Source of the DNA: Candidatus Proximibacter danicus
GTDB taxonomy: Bacteria > Pseudomonadota > Gammaproteobacteria > Burkholderiales > Rhodocyclaceae
Direction of reading: 5' to 3'
NCBI GenBank assembly: GCA_016710885.1
Contig: JADJUC010000003.1
Location: 1 to 64,000 of the forward strand
Length of the DNA stretch: 64,000 bases
Each line of letters starts with the position of its first letter. Within the stretch, counting starts at the first letter, position 1. The notes beneath the pieces are model-generated. The model was given only the letters and a program-made list of their open reading frames with translations, made no database searches and was not told where the DNA came from. A program made the translations under genes and the position numbers. Below are positions 49,398 to 59,885 of this stretch, piece after piece.

Positions 49398-50047
49398 GAT
49401 GCGAGCGTTCCGTGGGCCAGGCGCAGCTCGCGGGCGTTCTGCAGCCCCGACCATTGCGGGTCGTGGGTGGCAATGATGACGGTGACGCCCACTTGATGAA
49501 ACGCGTGAAAGATGTCGAGAATGCCGGCGGCCGAGTTGGTATCCAGATTTGCCGTGGGTTCATCGGCAAGCAGGATCGCTGGGCGGTTGGCAACCGCCCG
49601 GGCAATCGCCAGTCGTTGCTGCTCGCCGCCTGAGAGGGCAATAGGGTTCGCCTTGGCCCGATCAAGCAGGCCGACCTTGTCGAGTGCAGCTTGCGCCCGT
49701 CGGGTAGCTTCACCAATAGGCGTGCCGATGATGGCCAACGGTAGCAGCACGTTTTCCAGCGCGTTGCGATCGAACAGCAGTTTCTGGTCCTGGAAGACCA
49801 GGCCGAAGTTGCGTCGCAGGTAGGGGAGTGCGCTGCCGCGCAGGGCTGCCAGGTTCTGGCCGTTGACAACGATACTGCCGGAGGTCGGGCGTTCGATGGC
49901 GGCGATGAGCCTGGCCAGCGTGGATTTGCCGGCGCCCGAATGGCCGGTGACGAAGACAAGCTCGCCAGCGCCGATTTCGCAGCTAACGTTTTCCAGCGCC
50001 GTCAGTCCGCCAGGGTAACGTTTGCCGACATTGGAGCAGACGATCAT
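49394..50047 (-). CDS. ftsE: Cell division ATP-binding protein FtsE
   Basis: This is the ABC ATPase of the FtsEX complex, 217 residues. Seen: VGKRYPGGLTALENVSCEIG, Walker A GHSGAGKSTL, Q-loop FGLVFQDQKLL, signature ALSGGEQQRLAIARA, Walker B ILLADEPTANLD and the H-loop in IIATHD. ATG 50047 overlaps the ftsY stop by four bases; an upstream extension in this frame lies inside ftsY and was not used. Confidence 0.96.
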   Translation of the reverse strand: MIVCSNVGKRYPGGLTALENVSCEIGAGELVFVTGHSGAGKSTLARLIAAIERPTSGSIVVNGQNLAALRGSALPYLRRNFGLVFQDQKLLFDRNALENVLLPLAIIGTPIGEATRRAQAALDKVGLLDRAKANPIALSGGEQQRLAIARAVANRPAILLADEPTANLDTNSAAGILDIFHAFHQVGVTVIIATHDPQWSGLQNARELRLAHGTLAS

Positions 50048-51012
50048 TCGAACAGGGCGTCGACGAAATCGCGTGCAGCGAAGGGACGCAGGTCGTCTAT
50101 TCCCTCTCCGACGCCGATGAAACGGACTGGCTTCGGGCATTGGCGGGCGATGGCCGCCAGCACGCCGCCTTTGGCCGTGCCGTCGAGCTTGGTGACGACG
50201 AGGCCGGTGACGTTGATTGCCTTGTCGAAGGCCTTCACTTGCATGAGCGCGTTCTGGCCGATATTGGCGTCAAGGACCAGCAATGTCTCGTGCGGACCGG
50301 AGGGGTCAGCCTTCTGGATGACGCGGCGGACCTTGGCGATCTCTTCCATGAGGTGCAGCTGCGTCGGCAGGCGGCCGGCGGTGTCGGCCAGCACGATGTC
50401 GATGTTGCGGGCCTTGGCCGCTGCGATGGCGTCGAAAATGACCGCCGCCGGGTCGCCGCCGTCCTGGGCGATTACGGTAACGTTGTTGCGCTCTCCCCAG
50501 GTCACCAGTTGCTCGCGGGCGGCGGCGCGGAAGGTGTCGCCAGCAGCGAGCAGAACGGACTTGCCGTGCGTCTGGAAATACTTGGCCAGCTTGCCGATCG
50601 AGGTGGTCTTGCCGGCGCCATTGATGCCGGCAATCATGATGATGAAAGGATGGTGAGAGGAAACGTCCAGCGGTTTTTCCAGCGGCAGCAGCAGATCGTG
50701 CAATGCATCGGCCAGGGCTTGCTGAATGGCTTCCGGCGTATCCAGCTTGTCGCGCTTGGCACGGGTTTTCAGCTCGCGCAGCAGATGCCCGGTCGCTTCA
50801 ATGCCGGCATCGCTGGTCAGCAGCAGCGACTCCAGATCCTCGAGCAGCTCCTCATCGACCTTGCCGCGGGCGAAAATCGATTTCAGCTTGCCGCCAAATT
50901 GGGCGCGGGTCCGGGAAAGCCCGGACTTGAGTCGCTCGCGCCAGGAGGGGGCGGTTGCAGAACTGGGGATGGTGTCGTTTTCGGTAGGCGGTTTTTTCAG
51001 GAAACCAAACAT
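50044..51012 (-). CDS. ftsY: Signal recognition particle receptor FtsY
   Basis: This SRP GTPase docks ribosomes at the membrane. It has 322 residues with only a short region before the NG domain, so the long acidic A domain of E. coli FtsY is missing, which is normal for many bacteria. Seen: IMIAGINGAGKTTSIGKLAK (G1), LLAAGDTFRAAAREQL (G2), DIVLADTAGRLPTQLHLMEE (G3), VVTKLDGTAKGGVLAAI (G4) and FIGVGEGIDDLRPF. First gene of the ftsY-ftsE-ftsX-rpoH run. Confidence 0.97.
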   Translation of the reverse strand: MFGFLKKPPTENDTIPSSATAPSWRERLKSGLSRTRAQFGGKLKSIFARGKVDEELLEDLESLLLTSDAGIEATGHLLRELKTRAKRDKLDTPEAIQQALADALHDLLLPLEKPLDVSSHHPFIIMIAGINGAGKTTSIGKLAKYFQTHGKSVLLAAGDTFRAAAREQLVTWGERNNVTVIAQDGGDPAAVIFDAIAAAKARNIDIVLADTAGRLPTQLHLMEEIAKVRRVIQKADPSGPHETLLVLDANIGQNALMQVKAFDKAINVTGLVVTKLDGTAKGGVLAAIARQCPKPVRFIGVGEGIDDLRPFAARDFVDALFE

Positions 51013-51134
51013 GCGAGATCCGAGTCTTAGAAGCTTTGCATCAGGGCTGCAGGGCGGGCGCCAGTGCCAAGCGAGTGATAATATTTGCGCCCGGTGTGTA
51101 TCGATTCAGCACGAAATTTTATCAGAAGCCACCC

Positions 51135-52505
51135 ATGACCATGCGAAGACACGTATTTATCCCGCTTCTTGGACTGATCGGCGCCTTGCTGGCGCCGCTG
51201 GTTCATGCCAATCCTTTCGAGCACAAGCTGCCGAACGGACTTTCAGTGATCGTCAAGGAGGACCGCCGTGCACCGACTGCCGTGCATATGGCCTGGTACC
51301 GCGCCGGCTCAATGGACGAGAGCAACGGCACCACTGGCGTCGCCCACGTGCTGGAGCACATGATGTTCAAGGGGACGCCGAAAGTCGGTGCCGGCGAGTT
51401 CAATCGCCTCGTCGCCGCTGCCGGTGGGCGTGACAACGCTTTTACCAGCCGCGATTACACGGCATATTTCCAGCAGGTTCCCCAGGAAAAACTGGGCGAG
51501 ATGATGGCGCTGGAAGCCGACCGCATGCGCCATCTCAACCTTTCTGCCAGCGAGTTCGAGCAGGAGATCAAGGTGGTCATGGAAGAGCGCCGCTTGCGCA
51601 CCGACGACCAGCCGCAATCGCTACTGTTTGAAGCGATGAATGCCGCAGCATTCCAGTCGCACCCCTATCGCCGCCCGATCATCGGCTGGATGAACGACCT
51701 CGAGAACATGACGGTGCAGGATGCCCGCGACTGGTACGCGCGCTGGTATGTTCCGAACAACGCTTATGTCATCGTGGTCGGTGATGTCGACCACAAGGAC
51801 GTGTTCCGCGCGGCCGAGAAGCACTACGGCACGCTCAAGGCGCGTCCGTTGCCGGCACGCAAGCCGCAGGAAGAGCCGACCCAGACGGGGACCCGCCGGG
51901 TAACGGTCAAGGCGCCGGCCGAGTTGCCGGTGTTGATCATGGGCTACCGCGCGCCAATCATTCGTGATGTGGAAAAGGATATCGACCCCTATGCCCTCGA
52001 GATGCTGGGGGCCGTACTTTCCGGCCACGGGGCAGCACGGTTTTCGCGGCATCTCGTGCGCGAGCAGCGTCTGGCCGTTTCTGCCGGTGCCGAGTACGAC
52101 TCGTCGGCGCGCGGACCGGGCATGTTCTACCTTGTCGGTACGCCGTCAGAAGGCAAGAGCGTGGCTGAAATGGAGGCCGGCCTGCGTGCCGAGATCGCCA
52201 AGGTACAGGTTGAAGGCGTGACTGCCGAAGAATTGAACCGCGCCAAGGCGCAACTCGTTGCAGGGCAGGTCTACAAGCTCGATTCGATGTTTGCCCAGGC
52301 CATGGAAATCGGCCAGCTGGAGGCGGTCGGGCTGCCGTATCGCAGCAGCGAGCGGATCATCGAGCAACTGAAGGCTGTTACTGCCGAGCAGGTGCAGGCG
52401 GTAGCAAAGCGCTACTTCAGCGACGACAGCCTGACCGTTGGTGTGCTCGATCCCCAGCCGCTGGCTGGGGCGCCCCGCCGTTCGTTTGCCAACGTGCGCC
52501 ATTGA
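51135..52505 (+). CDS. M16 zinc peptidase, catalytic type
   Basis: This periplasmic pitrilysin-like protease has about 456 residues. Seen: a signal peptide (FIPLLGLIGALLAPLVHA), then LPNGLSVIVKEDRRAPTAV, the inverted zinc motif HVLEHMMFKGT (HxxEH), the distal glutamate in EIKVVMEERR, and SHPYRRPIIGW typical of the N-terminal domain, with the C-terminal non-catalytic half containing FSRHLVREQRLAVSAGAEYD. It is followed by a catalytically dead-looking M16 partner, an arrangement known for heterodimeric processing peptidases. Confidence 0.93.
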   Translation: MTMRRHVFIPLLGLIGALLAPLVHANPFEHKLPNGLSVIVKEDRRAPTAVHMAWYRAGSMDESNGTTGVAHVLEHMMFKGTPKVGAGEFNRLVAAAGGRDNAFTSRDYTAYFQQVPQEKLGEMMALEADRMRHLNLSASEFEQEIKVVMEERRLRTDDQPQSLLFEAMNAAAFQSHPYRRPIIGWMNDLENMTVQDARDWYARWYVPNNAYVIVVGDVDHKDVFRAAEKHYGTLKARPLPARKPQEEPTQTGTRRVTVKAPAELPVLIMGYRAPIIRDVEKDIDPYALEMLGAVLSGHGAARFSRHLVREQRLAVSAGAEYDSSARGPGMFYLVGTPSEGKSVAEMEAGLRAEIAKVQVEGVTAEELNRAKAQLVAGQVYKLDSMFAQAMEIGQLEAVGLPYRSSERIIEQLKAVTAEQVQAVAKRYFSDDSLTVGVLDPQPLAGAPRRSFANVRH

Positions 52506-52519
52506 TGCGGAGCCGAAGA

Positions 52520-53817
52520 ATGAATCCCCCGATGTTCAAATCACTGCTGGCCCTCGGCCTGCTCTTTTTGGCGCAGGCTTCCACGGCTGGTGTCAAGATT
52601 GAACACTGGACGGCAGCGACTGGTGCCCGCGTTTATTTTGTCGAGTCGCGTGCGCTGCCGATTGTCGATGTGCAAATCGATTTTGCTGCCGGAGCGGCGC
52701 ACGACCCCATCGACAAGCCCGGGGTGGCCCAGCTGACGCGCGGCCTGATGGACCTCGGTGCCGGCGACATGGACGAAAGCGAAGTGGCGATGAAACTCGC
52801 CGATCTTGGCGCTCGTCTCGGCGGTGGGGCTGACACCGATCGCTCAACGGTCAGCCTGCGGACGCTTGCCGATCCGGACAAGCGCACAGCCGCCTTTGCC
52901 ATCATGCGTGCCGTGATCTCCGAGCCGCGTTTCCCCGAAGCGGTTTTCGAGCGTGAGCGCGCGCGCAGTCTGGCGGCCTTGCGCGAGTCGTTGACGCGGC
53001 CGGAGACGATTGTCTCGCGGGCCTTCTGGGCGGGGGTCTATGGCGATCATCCGTATGGGCGCCAACCCAGTGTCGAGAGCCTGGCGGCAATCAGCATTGG
53101 TGATTTGCGCGATTTTCATGCGGCAAGTTACGTGGCCCGTTCGGCGGTGGTGACGATTGTTGGCGCCTTGAGTCGTGCCGAAGCGGAAGGGCTGGCGCTG
53201 CAACTCACCGACGGATTGCCAGCGGGCGGCGAGGTCGCAGTAACGCCGACGCCGACGCTGCCGAAGGCCACCGAACTGCGTCTGCCACATCCGGCGGCCC
53301 AGGCGCATGTCCAGATTGGCTTGCCGGCGCTGAAACGTGGCGATCCAGATTTTTATGCGCTGATGGTCGGCAATTACACGCTCGGTGGCGGCGGTTTCGT
53401 GTCGCGACTGATGAAGGAAGTGCGCGACAAGCGCGGCTTCGCCTACAGTGTTTACAGCTATTTTGCGCCGATGAAGGAAATGGGGCCGTTCCAGATCGGT
53501 CTGCAGACCAAGCGGGCGCAAGCCAACGAGGCACTGAAAGTGACCCGCGACGTGTTGCAGAAATTTCTTGCCGAAGGGCCGAGTGAGATCGAACTAGCCG
53601 CAGCCAAGGCCAATATCGTCGGTAGCTTCCCCTTGCGCCTTGATTCCAATCGCAAGATTCTCGACAACGTCGCTGTCATCGGTTTCTATGGGTTGCCGCT
53701 GGATTATCTGGATACCTATGCGGCCAAGGTTCAGAAAGTGACGGCGGCCGATATTCGCGCTGCGTTTGCCCGACACGTGTCGCCGGCAAACCTTGTGACG
53801 GTGGTGGTGGCCGGGGA

Positions 53818-53821
<4 letters not shown>
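52520..53821 (+). CDS. M16 peptidase-like protein, non-catalytic partner
   Basis: This 433-residue secreted protein (signal peptide MFKSLLALGLLFLAQASTAG) has the same fold as its upstream neighbour but lacks the HxxEH motif; the equivalent stretch reads GVAQLTRGLMDLGAG. It retains YGDHPYGRQPSVESL and the C-terminal FVSRLMKEVRDKRGFAYSVY (with the substrate-binding Arg-Tyr pair in RGFAYS). It probably forms a heterodimer with the product of the preceding gene. ATG 52520 is chosen as the start of the signal peptide. Confidence 0.92.
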
Positions 53822-55163
<1,342 letters not shown>

Positions 55164-55182
55164 TTTTTGCTGCTGGAAACCG

Positions 55183-55220
55183 AAGCGCCGCACCCCCTCG
55201 TGGCTGCGGCGCTTTTCTTT
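55183..55220. terminator. Rho-independent terminator between convergent genes
   Basis: Ten-base arms AAGCGCCGCA (55183-55192) and TGCGGCGCTT (55205-55214) pair perfectly and are followed by TTCTTTT on the plus strand; the minus strand has TTCGG after the hairpin. It ends the ferredoxin transcript and lies at the 3' edge of the GGDEF gene. Confidence 0.85.
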
Positions 55221-56824
55221 TATTCAGGCTGGGCCGTGGCCACGACCTCCGGGGTTGCAAAGCGGAAAATTCGCCGCCCCTCGGCCTTGGCTTCATACAT
55301 TGCGGCATCTGCAGCCCGCAGCAGGGCTTCGGCGCTGCTGCCGCTATCCGGGTAGATGGCAATGCCGACACTGGCAGTGACCTGCACTTTCAGTGTGTTG
55401 ATCAATACCGGTGCAGCGACTGACTGCAGTATTTTTTCGGCGACTGCCGCAGCGTCGTCAGTTTCCCGGATATCGGTGAGGGTGACGATGAATTCGTCAC
55501 CACCGTGCCGCGAAACCGTATCGCAGTCGCGGACGCAGGTGCGCAGGCGAGCGCCGATTTCCTGCAGCAGGATGTCACCGACGTGGTGGCCGTGGCGGTC
55601 ATTGATTGGCTTGAAACCGTCGAGGTCGAGAAAGAGGACGGCCACTCGTGTGCCATGGCGTTGCGCTGTGGTGAGCGCTTGCTCCAGACGACCAAGCATG
55701 AGGAATCGGTTGGGGAGTCCTGTCAGTGGGTCGTGCAGCGCCATGTGTTCCATGGCCCGTAATCCAGCTTCCCGAGAGCGTTCGCGGCGGTGGCTGGCCC
55801 CCGCATAGGCGAGTAGCAGCGCCAGGCTGAAAACAGAGGCGAGCGAGACCGTGGCGAGCGTTCCGCCCGTAATGTCGGTCAGGTTTGGTTGGCGCTGAAG
55901 AATCAGACGGAGCGGCTGCGATATTCCCTCAATGTCGCGTTCGATGCGTAGCGGGGAGAAGAGTGTCTCGCCAATACGTTCGTGTTGTGCCTGAGGGATG
56001 TCGAACAACAGCCCGGTTTCCTGCTCGGTTTGCAGGAAGGCAGTGTGTTGAACGCTCGGATTTAGCGCTGCGGCAGCGGGTAACAGGTCCCGTGCACGAA
56101 CAACCATTAATGCGTAGGACGTTTCATCGGTGATGCTGCGTTTGTCGGGCACGCGGGTGGGGGCTGCGGCAACCGGCCGAAAGATGACGTAGGCAGTATC
56201 ACCTTCAATCAGACGGAAAGGCGCGCTGGATGCGGGTTCGCCCTGTCTTTCAGAACGAACGAGTGCGGTACGCAGGCCGTCGAGCGAGTCGATGTCGAGT
56301 CCGATCAGCGCTTGTGCCTGAGGGAGATCCGGTTCTGCGAGGACGATGGGGTAATAGGTGTCTTTTTTCTGGGGAGTTTGCCACTGCCGGTCGTTTCGAT
56401 AGTCAAAGCGCTTGATCTGAAAATCCTTGTGCCACTTGCGCCGGATTTTTTCGGTAAAGTTTGTCAGCTCTCGGTGGGGGACTCTGCGCACCACCTCCAG
56501 CATGTAAATATGCGGGTAGCGTTCGAGCATCGAACGGGCGAAATGGCTGGCCGTTTCGCGGTCATCCCGGTCGATGGCGCCAAGAAAGCTTGAGAAACCG
56601 TAGAGCACCGCTTCGTTGGCGCGCAATTTGTCGCGAATCTGGGTATGGAAAAGCTCGCCGTATTCCACAAAATTTCTTTCGGCGGCGGAACTGCCGCTGA
56701 TTATGGCCAGCGTCAATGCGCCCGCCGTAATCAACGCCCAGGCGATCAGGGCGAAGCAGTGCCGCCAGGGCAAGAAGCCCGGCTTCAGGGATGTTGCGGA
56801 CGATTTGTGCAGCGAAGGCGACAT
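55220..56824 (-). CDS. Diguanylate cyclase with periplasmic CHASE sensor
   Basis: This 534-residue inner-membrane protein would make cyclic di-GMP. One N-terminal helix (FALIAWALITAGALTLAIIS) is followed by a CHASE domain (LERYPHIYMLEVVRRVPHRE and YYPIVLAEPDLPQAQALIG), a second helix (LATVSLASVFSLALLLAYAG) and a GGDEF domain: LALHDPLTGLPNRFL-type ALHDPLTGLPNRFLMLGRLE, VLFLDLDGFKPINDRHGHHV, and active-site SRHGGDEFIVTL, an intact GGDEF motif. No EAL domain. The ligand sensed by CHASE is unknown. Confidence 0.93.
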   Translation of the reverse strand: MSPSLHKSSATSLKPGFLPWRHCFALIAWALITAGALTLAIISGSSAAERNFVEYGELFHTQIRDKLRANEAVLYGFSSFLGAIDRDDRETASHFARSMLERYPHIYMLEVVRRVPHRELTNFTEKIRRKWHKDFQIKRFDYRNDRQWQTPQKKDTYYPIVLAEPDLPQAQALIGLDIDSLDGLRTALVRSERQGEPASSAPFRLIEGDTAYVIFRPVAAAPTRVPDKRSITDETSYALMVVRARDLLPAAAALNPSVQHTAFLQTEQETGLLFDIPQAQHERIGETLFSPLRIERDIEGISQPLRLILQRQPNLTDITGGTLATVSLASVFSLALLLAYAGASHRRERSREAGLRAMEHMALHDPLTGLPNRFLMLGRLEQALTTAQRHGTRVAVLFLDLDGFKPINDRHGHHVGDILLQEIGARLRTCVRDCDTVSRHGGDEFIVTLTDIRETDDAAAVAEKILQSVAAPVLINTLKVQVTASVGIAIYPDSGSSAEALLRAADAAMYEAKAEGRRIFRFATPEVVATAQPE

Positions 56825-56900
56825 CCGGAAGCGGGGGCTGGGGTGATGATCAAGAGGAGCATCATAGCCTTCTCCGACCTTTCCGGAAATATGACTAAAG

Positions 56901-58859
56901 TCAGAGGTTTACGACCATCTGGTCGCGTATGTCGACCTGTGATTCGAGGGACTGGCGGATTGCCCACGCCAGCTTTTCGAGCGCCTGGATCTGGCTGACC
57001 AGTGCCGTTTCGACATGGGACAGCTCGCTGATGCGGTCTTCCAGCGTGTCGGTTGCCTGGTGAATGCGCTTGATGCTTTCCAGGCGGCGCTTGAGCTGGA
57101 TCTGGTGTTCACGGACTTGCGTTTCCATCGGCGCCATGATGGCTTTAAGCCAGCCTTCGGTATGCCGGTTGGCGTGTTCAAAGGCCCGACGAACCTGAAG
57201 CGCCACTTCTTCGAAAAATTTTTGCGTCAGGTGTTGCTTGTCGTGCCGAACCAGCTGGAACATGGTGTTCAGGTGAGTATTGCACCAGCCTTCCAGGCGA
57301 TCCAGCTCCTTTTCGTAACGCAACAGCGAGAAACTCGCCGGGGTACCGAGCTTGAGCCCGTGCTCGACCGAGAATTTACGGTAGATGGCGTTCATCATCT
57401 TGTGGATTTCTTCGACCTCTCCCTTTGATTTGGCGAGCGAATCGCGCGTGACACCAAAGAAATTGGCCATCGCATCCGAAAGATTTTTCGAGAAAGCCGC
57501 CTCCAGCATTGCTTCCCGGGTCGATTGGGTCAGACTACGCAGCGTATCAAGGCCGAGGTGAGCGAAGAGCTTGTTGGTCAGCGTGGAGAAAATACTGCGT
57601 ACGGCGTAGTAGCGTTGCAGACCTGCCTCAAACTCTTCCTTCTCGGTGCGCACCTTGCCCATCATGTACTCGACCACGCCTTTGTTCTTGCCGCGCAACT
57701 CGGTGAGTTCAGAGAGTTGCTCACGCAGTCCGGCAAGGCGCGATTCGAGCAGGCCACGGGTGCGCATGCCCAGTTCGTTGAATTCGCTTTCGGTATTGTC
57801 GCGGACGATCTCCTGCTTGGCCGGGATCAACTCCTCGGAGAGCGCGCGTTCCAGATCCGGCAGACGGCTGCGTGCCAGCAGCGCAGTATCGGCATTGATT
57901 TTGGCAACCAGGCCTTTTTGGGCTGATACCGGGAAAACCTGGCTAGGCGGCAGTTCGAGGATGGCGGCACAGTTGGCCGCCTGGCGTGCGATCTCGGCCT
58001 CGATTTCGGCCTCGGTCTTCAGTTCGTCCCACTGTCCGTCAATCTTGTTGAGGACCACCAGCCGCCCCTTCTTGCGGCCCTCCGGAGCGCCAACGTGCTC
58101 GCGCCAGATGGCCAGGTCGGACTGGGTGACGCCGGTGTCGGCCGAAAGGATGAACAGGACGGCATGGGCGTTCGGCAAGAGCGACAGGGTCAGTTCCGGC
58201 TCGGTACCGATGGCATTCAGGCCCGGCGTATCGAGGATGACCAGCCCCTGCTTAAGCAGCGGATGCGGGAAATTGATGATGGCGTGACGCCAGCGCGGAA
58301 TTTCAACCAGCCCGTCGTCTCCGATATGAAACGATTCCAGCGAATCCTCGTCGACGGCAAACCCCAGGTTTTCGGCAGCCTCGGGTGAAACCCGGGTCAC
58401 TTCACTCACATGGCGCAGGGTTTCCTGCATGGCTTCTGCCGACTCCACGTCGAGCGGAACGCACTTCCATTCTTCGGGAAATCGCTTGTATTCACTGACG
58501 CCGGCGTTTTTGGCGCGGGTCTCTATCGGTAACAGTTCAACGCAGGGTGGCTTGGATTCGTCGTACATCAGCTCGGTCGGGCACATCGTTGTGCGGCCTG
58601 CCGACGAGGGAAGCATGCGATTGCCGTAATCGGCGAAAAAGATGGCGTTGATCAGTTCCGATTTTCCGCGCGAGAACTCGGCGACAAAGGCCACATGCAG
58701 ACGGTCTTCCCTGAGGCGTTCGGCAAGACGGGTGAGGCGCAGATCCGACTGGGCGTCGTTGAGCTCGTTTTCGGCGAGCCAGGCGCGGAGATTTTCGAGA
58801 TTTCCGCCGAGCTGGCTCCGCCATTCGGCGTAGGCAGCAAATTGTTGGGCGAGCGACAT
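56901..58859 (-). CDS. Dynamin-like GTPase
   Basis: This 652-residue protein has a G domain: P-loop VAEFSRGKSELINAIF, switch threonines in GRTTMCPTEL, DTPGLNAIG (G3) and VVLNKIDGQWDEL (G4). In the P-loop the first glycine of GxxxxGKS is Ala. Long helical regions follow, with LESRLAGLREQLSELTELRG as an example, and end in an alpha-helical tail that may bind lipid. ATG 58859 is used because upstream sequence lacks family features. Bacterial dynamin-like proteins remodel membranes; the role here is not known. Upstream by 87 bases is mutM on the same strand. Confidence 0.87.
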   Translation of the reverse strand: MSLAQQFAAYAEWRSQLGGNLENLRAWLAENELNDAQSDLRLTRLAERLREDRLHVAFVAEFSRGKSELINAIFFADYGNRMLPSSAGRTTMCPTELMYDESKPPCVELLPIETRAKNAGVSEYKRFPEEWKCVPLDVESAEAMQETLRHVSEVTRVSPEAAENLGFAVDEDSLESFHIGDDGLVEIPRWRHAIINFPHPLLKQGLVILDTPGLNAIGTEPELTLSLLPNAHAVLFILSADTGVTQSDLAIWREHVGAPEGRKKGRLVVLNKIDGQWDELKTEAEIEAEIARQAANCAAILELPPSQVFPVSAQKGLVAKINADTALLARSRLPDLERALSEELIPAKQEIVRDNTESEFNELGMRTRGLLESRLAGLREQLSELTELRGKNKGVVEYMMGKVRTEKEEFEAGLQRYYAVRSIFSTLTNKLFAHLGLDTLRSLTQSTREAMLEAAFSKNLSDAMANFFGVTRDSLAKSKGEVEEIHKMMNAIYRKFSVEHGLKLGTPASFSLLRYEKELDRLEGWCNTHLNTMFQLVRHDKQHLTQKFFEEVALQVRRAFEHANRHTEGWLKAIMAPMETQVREHQIQLKRRLESIKRIHQATDTLEDRISELSHVETALVSQIQALEKLAWAIRQSLESQVDIRDQMVVNL

Positions 58860-58945
58860 GGCTGATCCAGGGTGATCTAATGCCTGAACTCTATCATGTA
58901 GCGACGATAAATCAACGAGATGGCGCACTTGCCTGGAGGAAAACT

Positions 58946-59758
58946 TCAGCGCTGACAGCGGGGGCACCAGTAGGTGCTTCGCCCGGCTTGCCGGACGCTG
59001 CGGATGGGGCCGCAGCAAACCGGGCACGGTAGCCCTTCCCGGTCGTAGACGGCACAGCTGAGCTGGAAACAGCCGGCACCGCCGTCGCTGTGCACATAGT
59101 CGCGCACGCTGCTACCGCCCGCTGCAATTGAAGCTTCCAGTGTTTTCCGTATGGCGATGGCGAGTTTCCGACAGCGTGCGAGGCTTATTTTGCCTGCCGC
59201 GCGCAGCGGTGAAATACCCGCGCCGAAGAGACTTTCCGAAGCGTAGATGTTGCCGACACCCACCAGCAGGTGGCTGTCCATCAATACCGGCTTGATCGGC
59301 GCACTACGCCCGCGGATTGCGTTGTGGAGCCAGTCGCCGTCGAATTCCGGCAACAAGGGTTCGATCCCGAGTACGGCCAGTAGGGGGTGACTATCTGGGG
59401 CTGCCTCTGTCCAGACCAGCGTACCGAAGCGGCGCGGATCGCGAAAACGCATGACGGTGTCGGCAAATTCCAGGTCGAAGTGGTCGTGCTTCTGCGGTGG
59501 GGTTCCCGGAACGACGAGACGCAGGCTGCCAGACATGCCAAGATGGAGGATCAGCCAGCCGTTGCTGAAATCGAAGACAAGATATTTGCCGCGCCGATCG
59601 ATCGCCCGCAGGGTCCGGCCGGCAAGCAGGCTCGGTAGCGCTGTCGGAATGGGGTGGCGCAGCTTTGGGGTTCGCACCACGGCGGCGCGTACCTGTTTGC
59701 CGTTCAGGTAAGGCACAAGGCCGCGGCGGCTGACTTCAACTTCGGGGAGTTCCGGCAT
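58946..59758 (-). CDS. mutM: Formamidopyrimidine-DNA glycosylase
   Basis: This base-excision repair enzyme removes 8-oxoguanine. It has 270 residues. Seen: MPELPEVEVSRRGLVPYL (catalytic Pro2 and Glu3), ILHLGMSGSLRL, RFRDPRRFGTLVW, GVGNIYASESLFGAGI (the H2TH region, with NIYA) and the C-terminal zinc finger CPVCCGPIRSVRQAGRSTYW followed by CPRC. ATG 59758 places Pro2 correctly. Divergent from the TPR protein gene. Confidence 0.96.
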   Translation of the reverse strand: MPELPEVEVSRRGLVPYLNGKQVRAAVVRTPKLRHPIPTALPSLLAGRTLRAIDRRGKYLVFDFSNGWLILHLGMSGSLRLVVPGTPPQKHDHFDLEFADTVMRFRDPRRFGTLVWTEAAPDSHPLLAVLGIEPLLPEFDGDWLHNAIRGRSAPIKPVLMDSHLLVGVGNIYASESLFGAGISPLRAAGKISLARCRKLAIAIRKTLEASIAAGGSSVRDYVHSDGGAGCFQLSCAVYDREGLPCPVCCGPIRSVRQAGRSTYWCPRCQR

Positions 59759-59885
59759 GGGAGCGGGCGCAGGAAAAGACTTCAAGGACGGACTTCGACT
59801 TGAGGCGGGTGAAAAAAGACCATAACATGCCGAACCATTATTGCCCGAAAGCTTCCAATCTTCCACACGGGCGAGCAGGGATACC

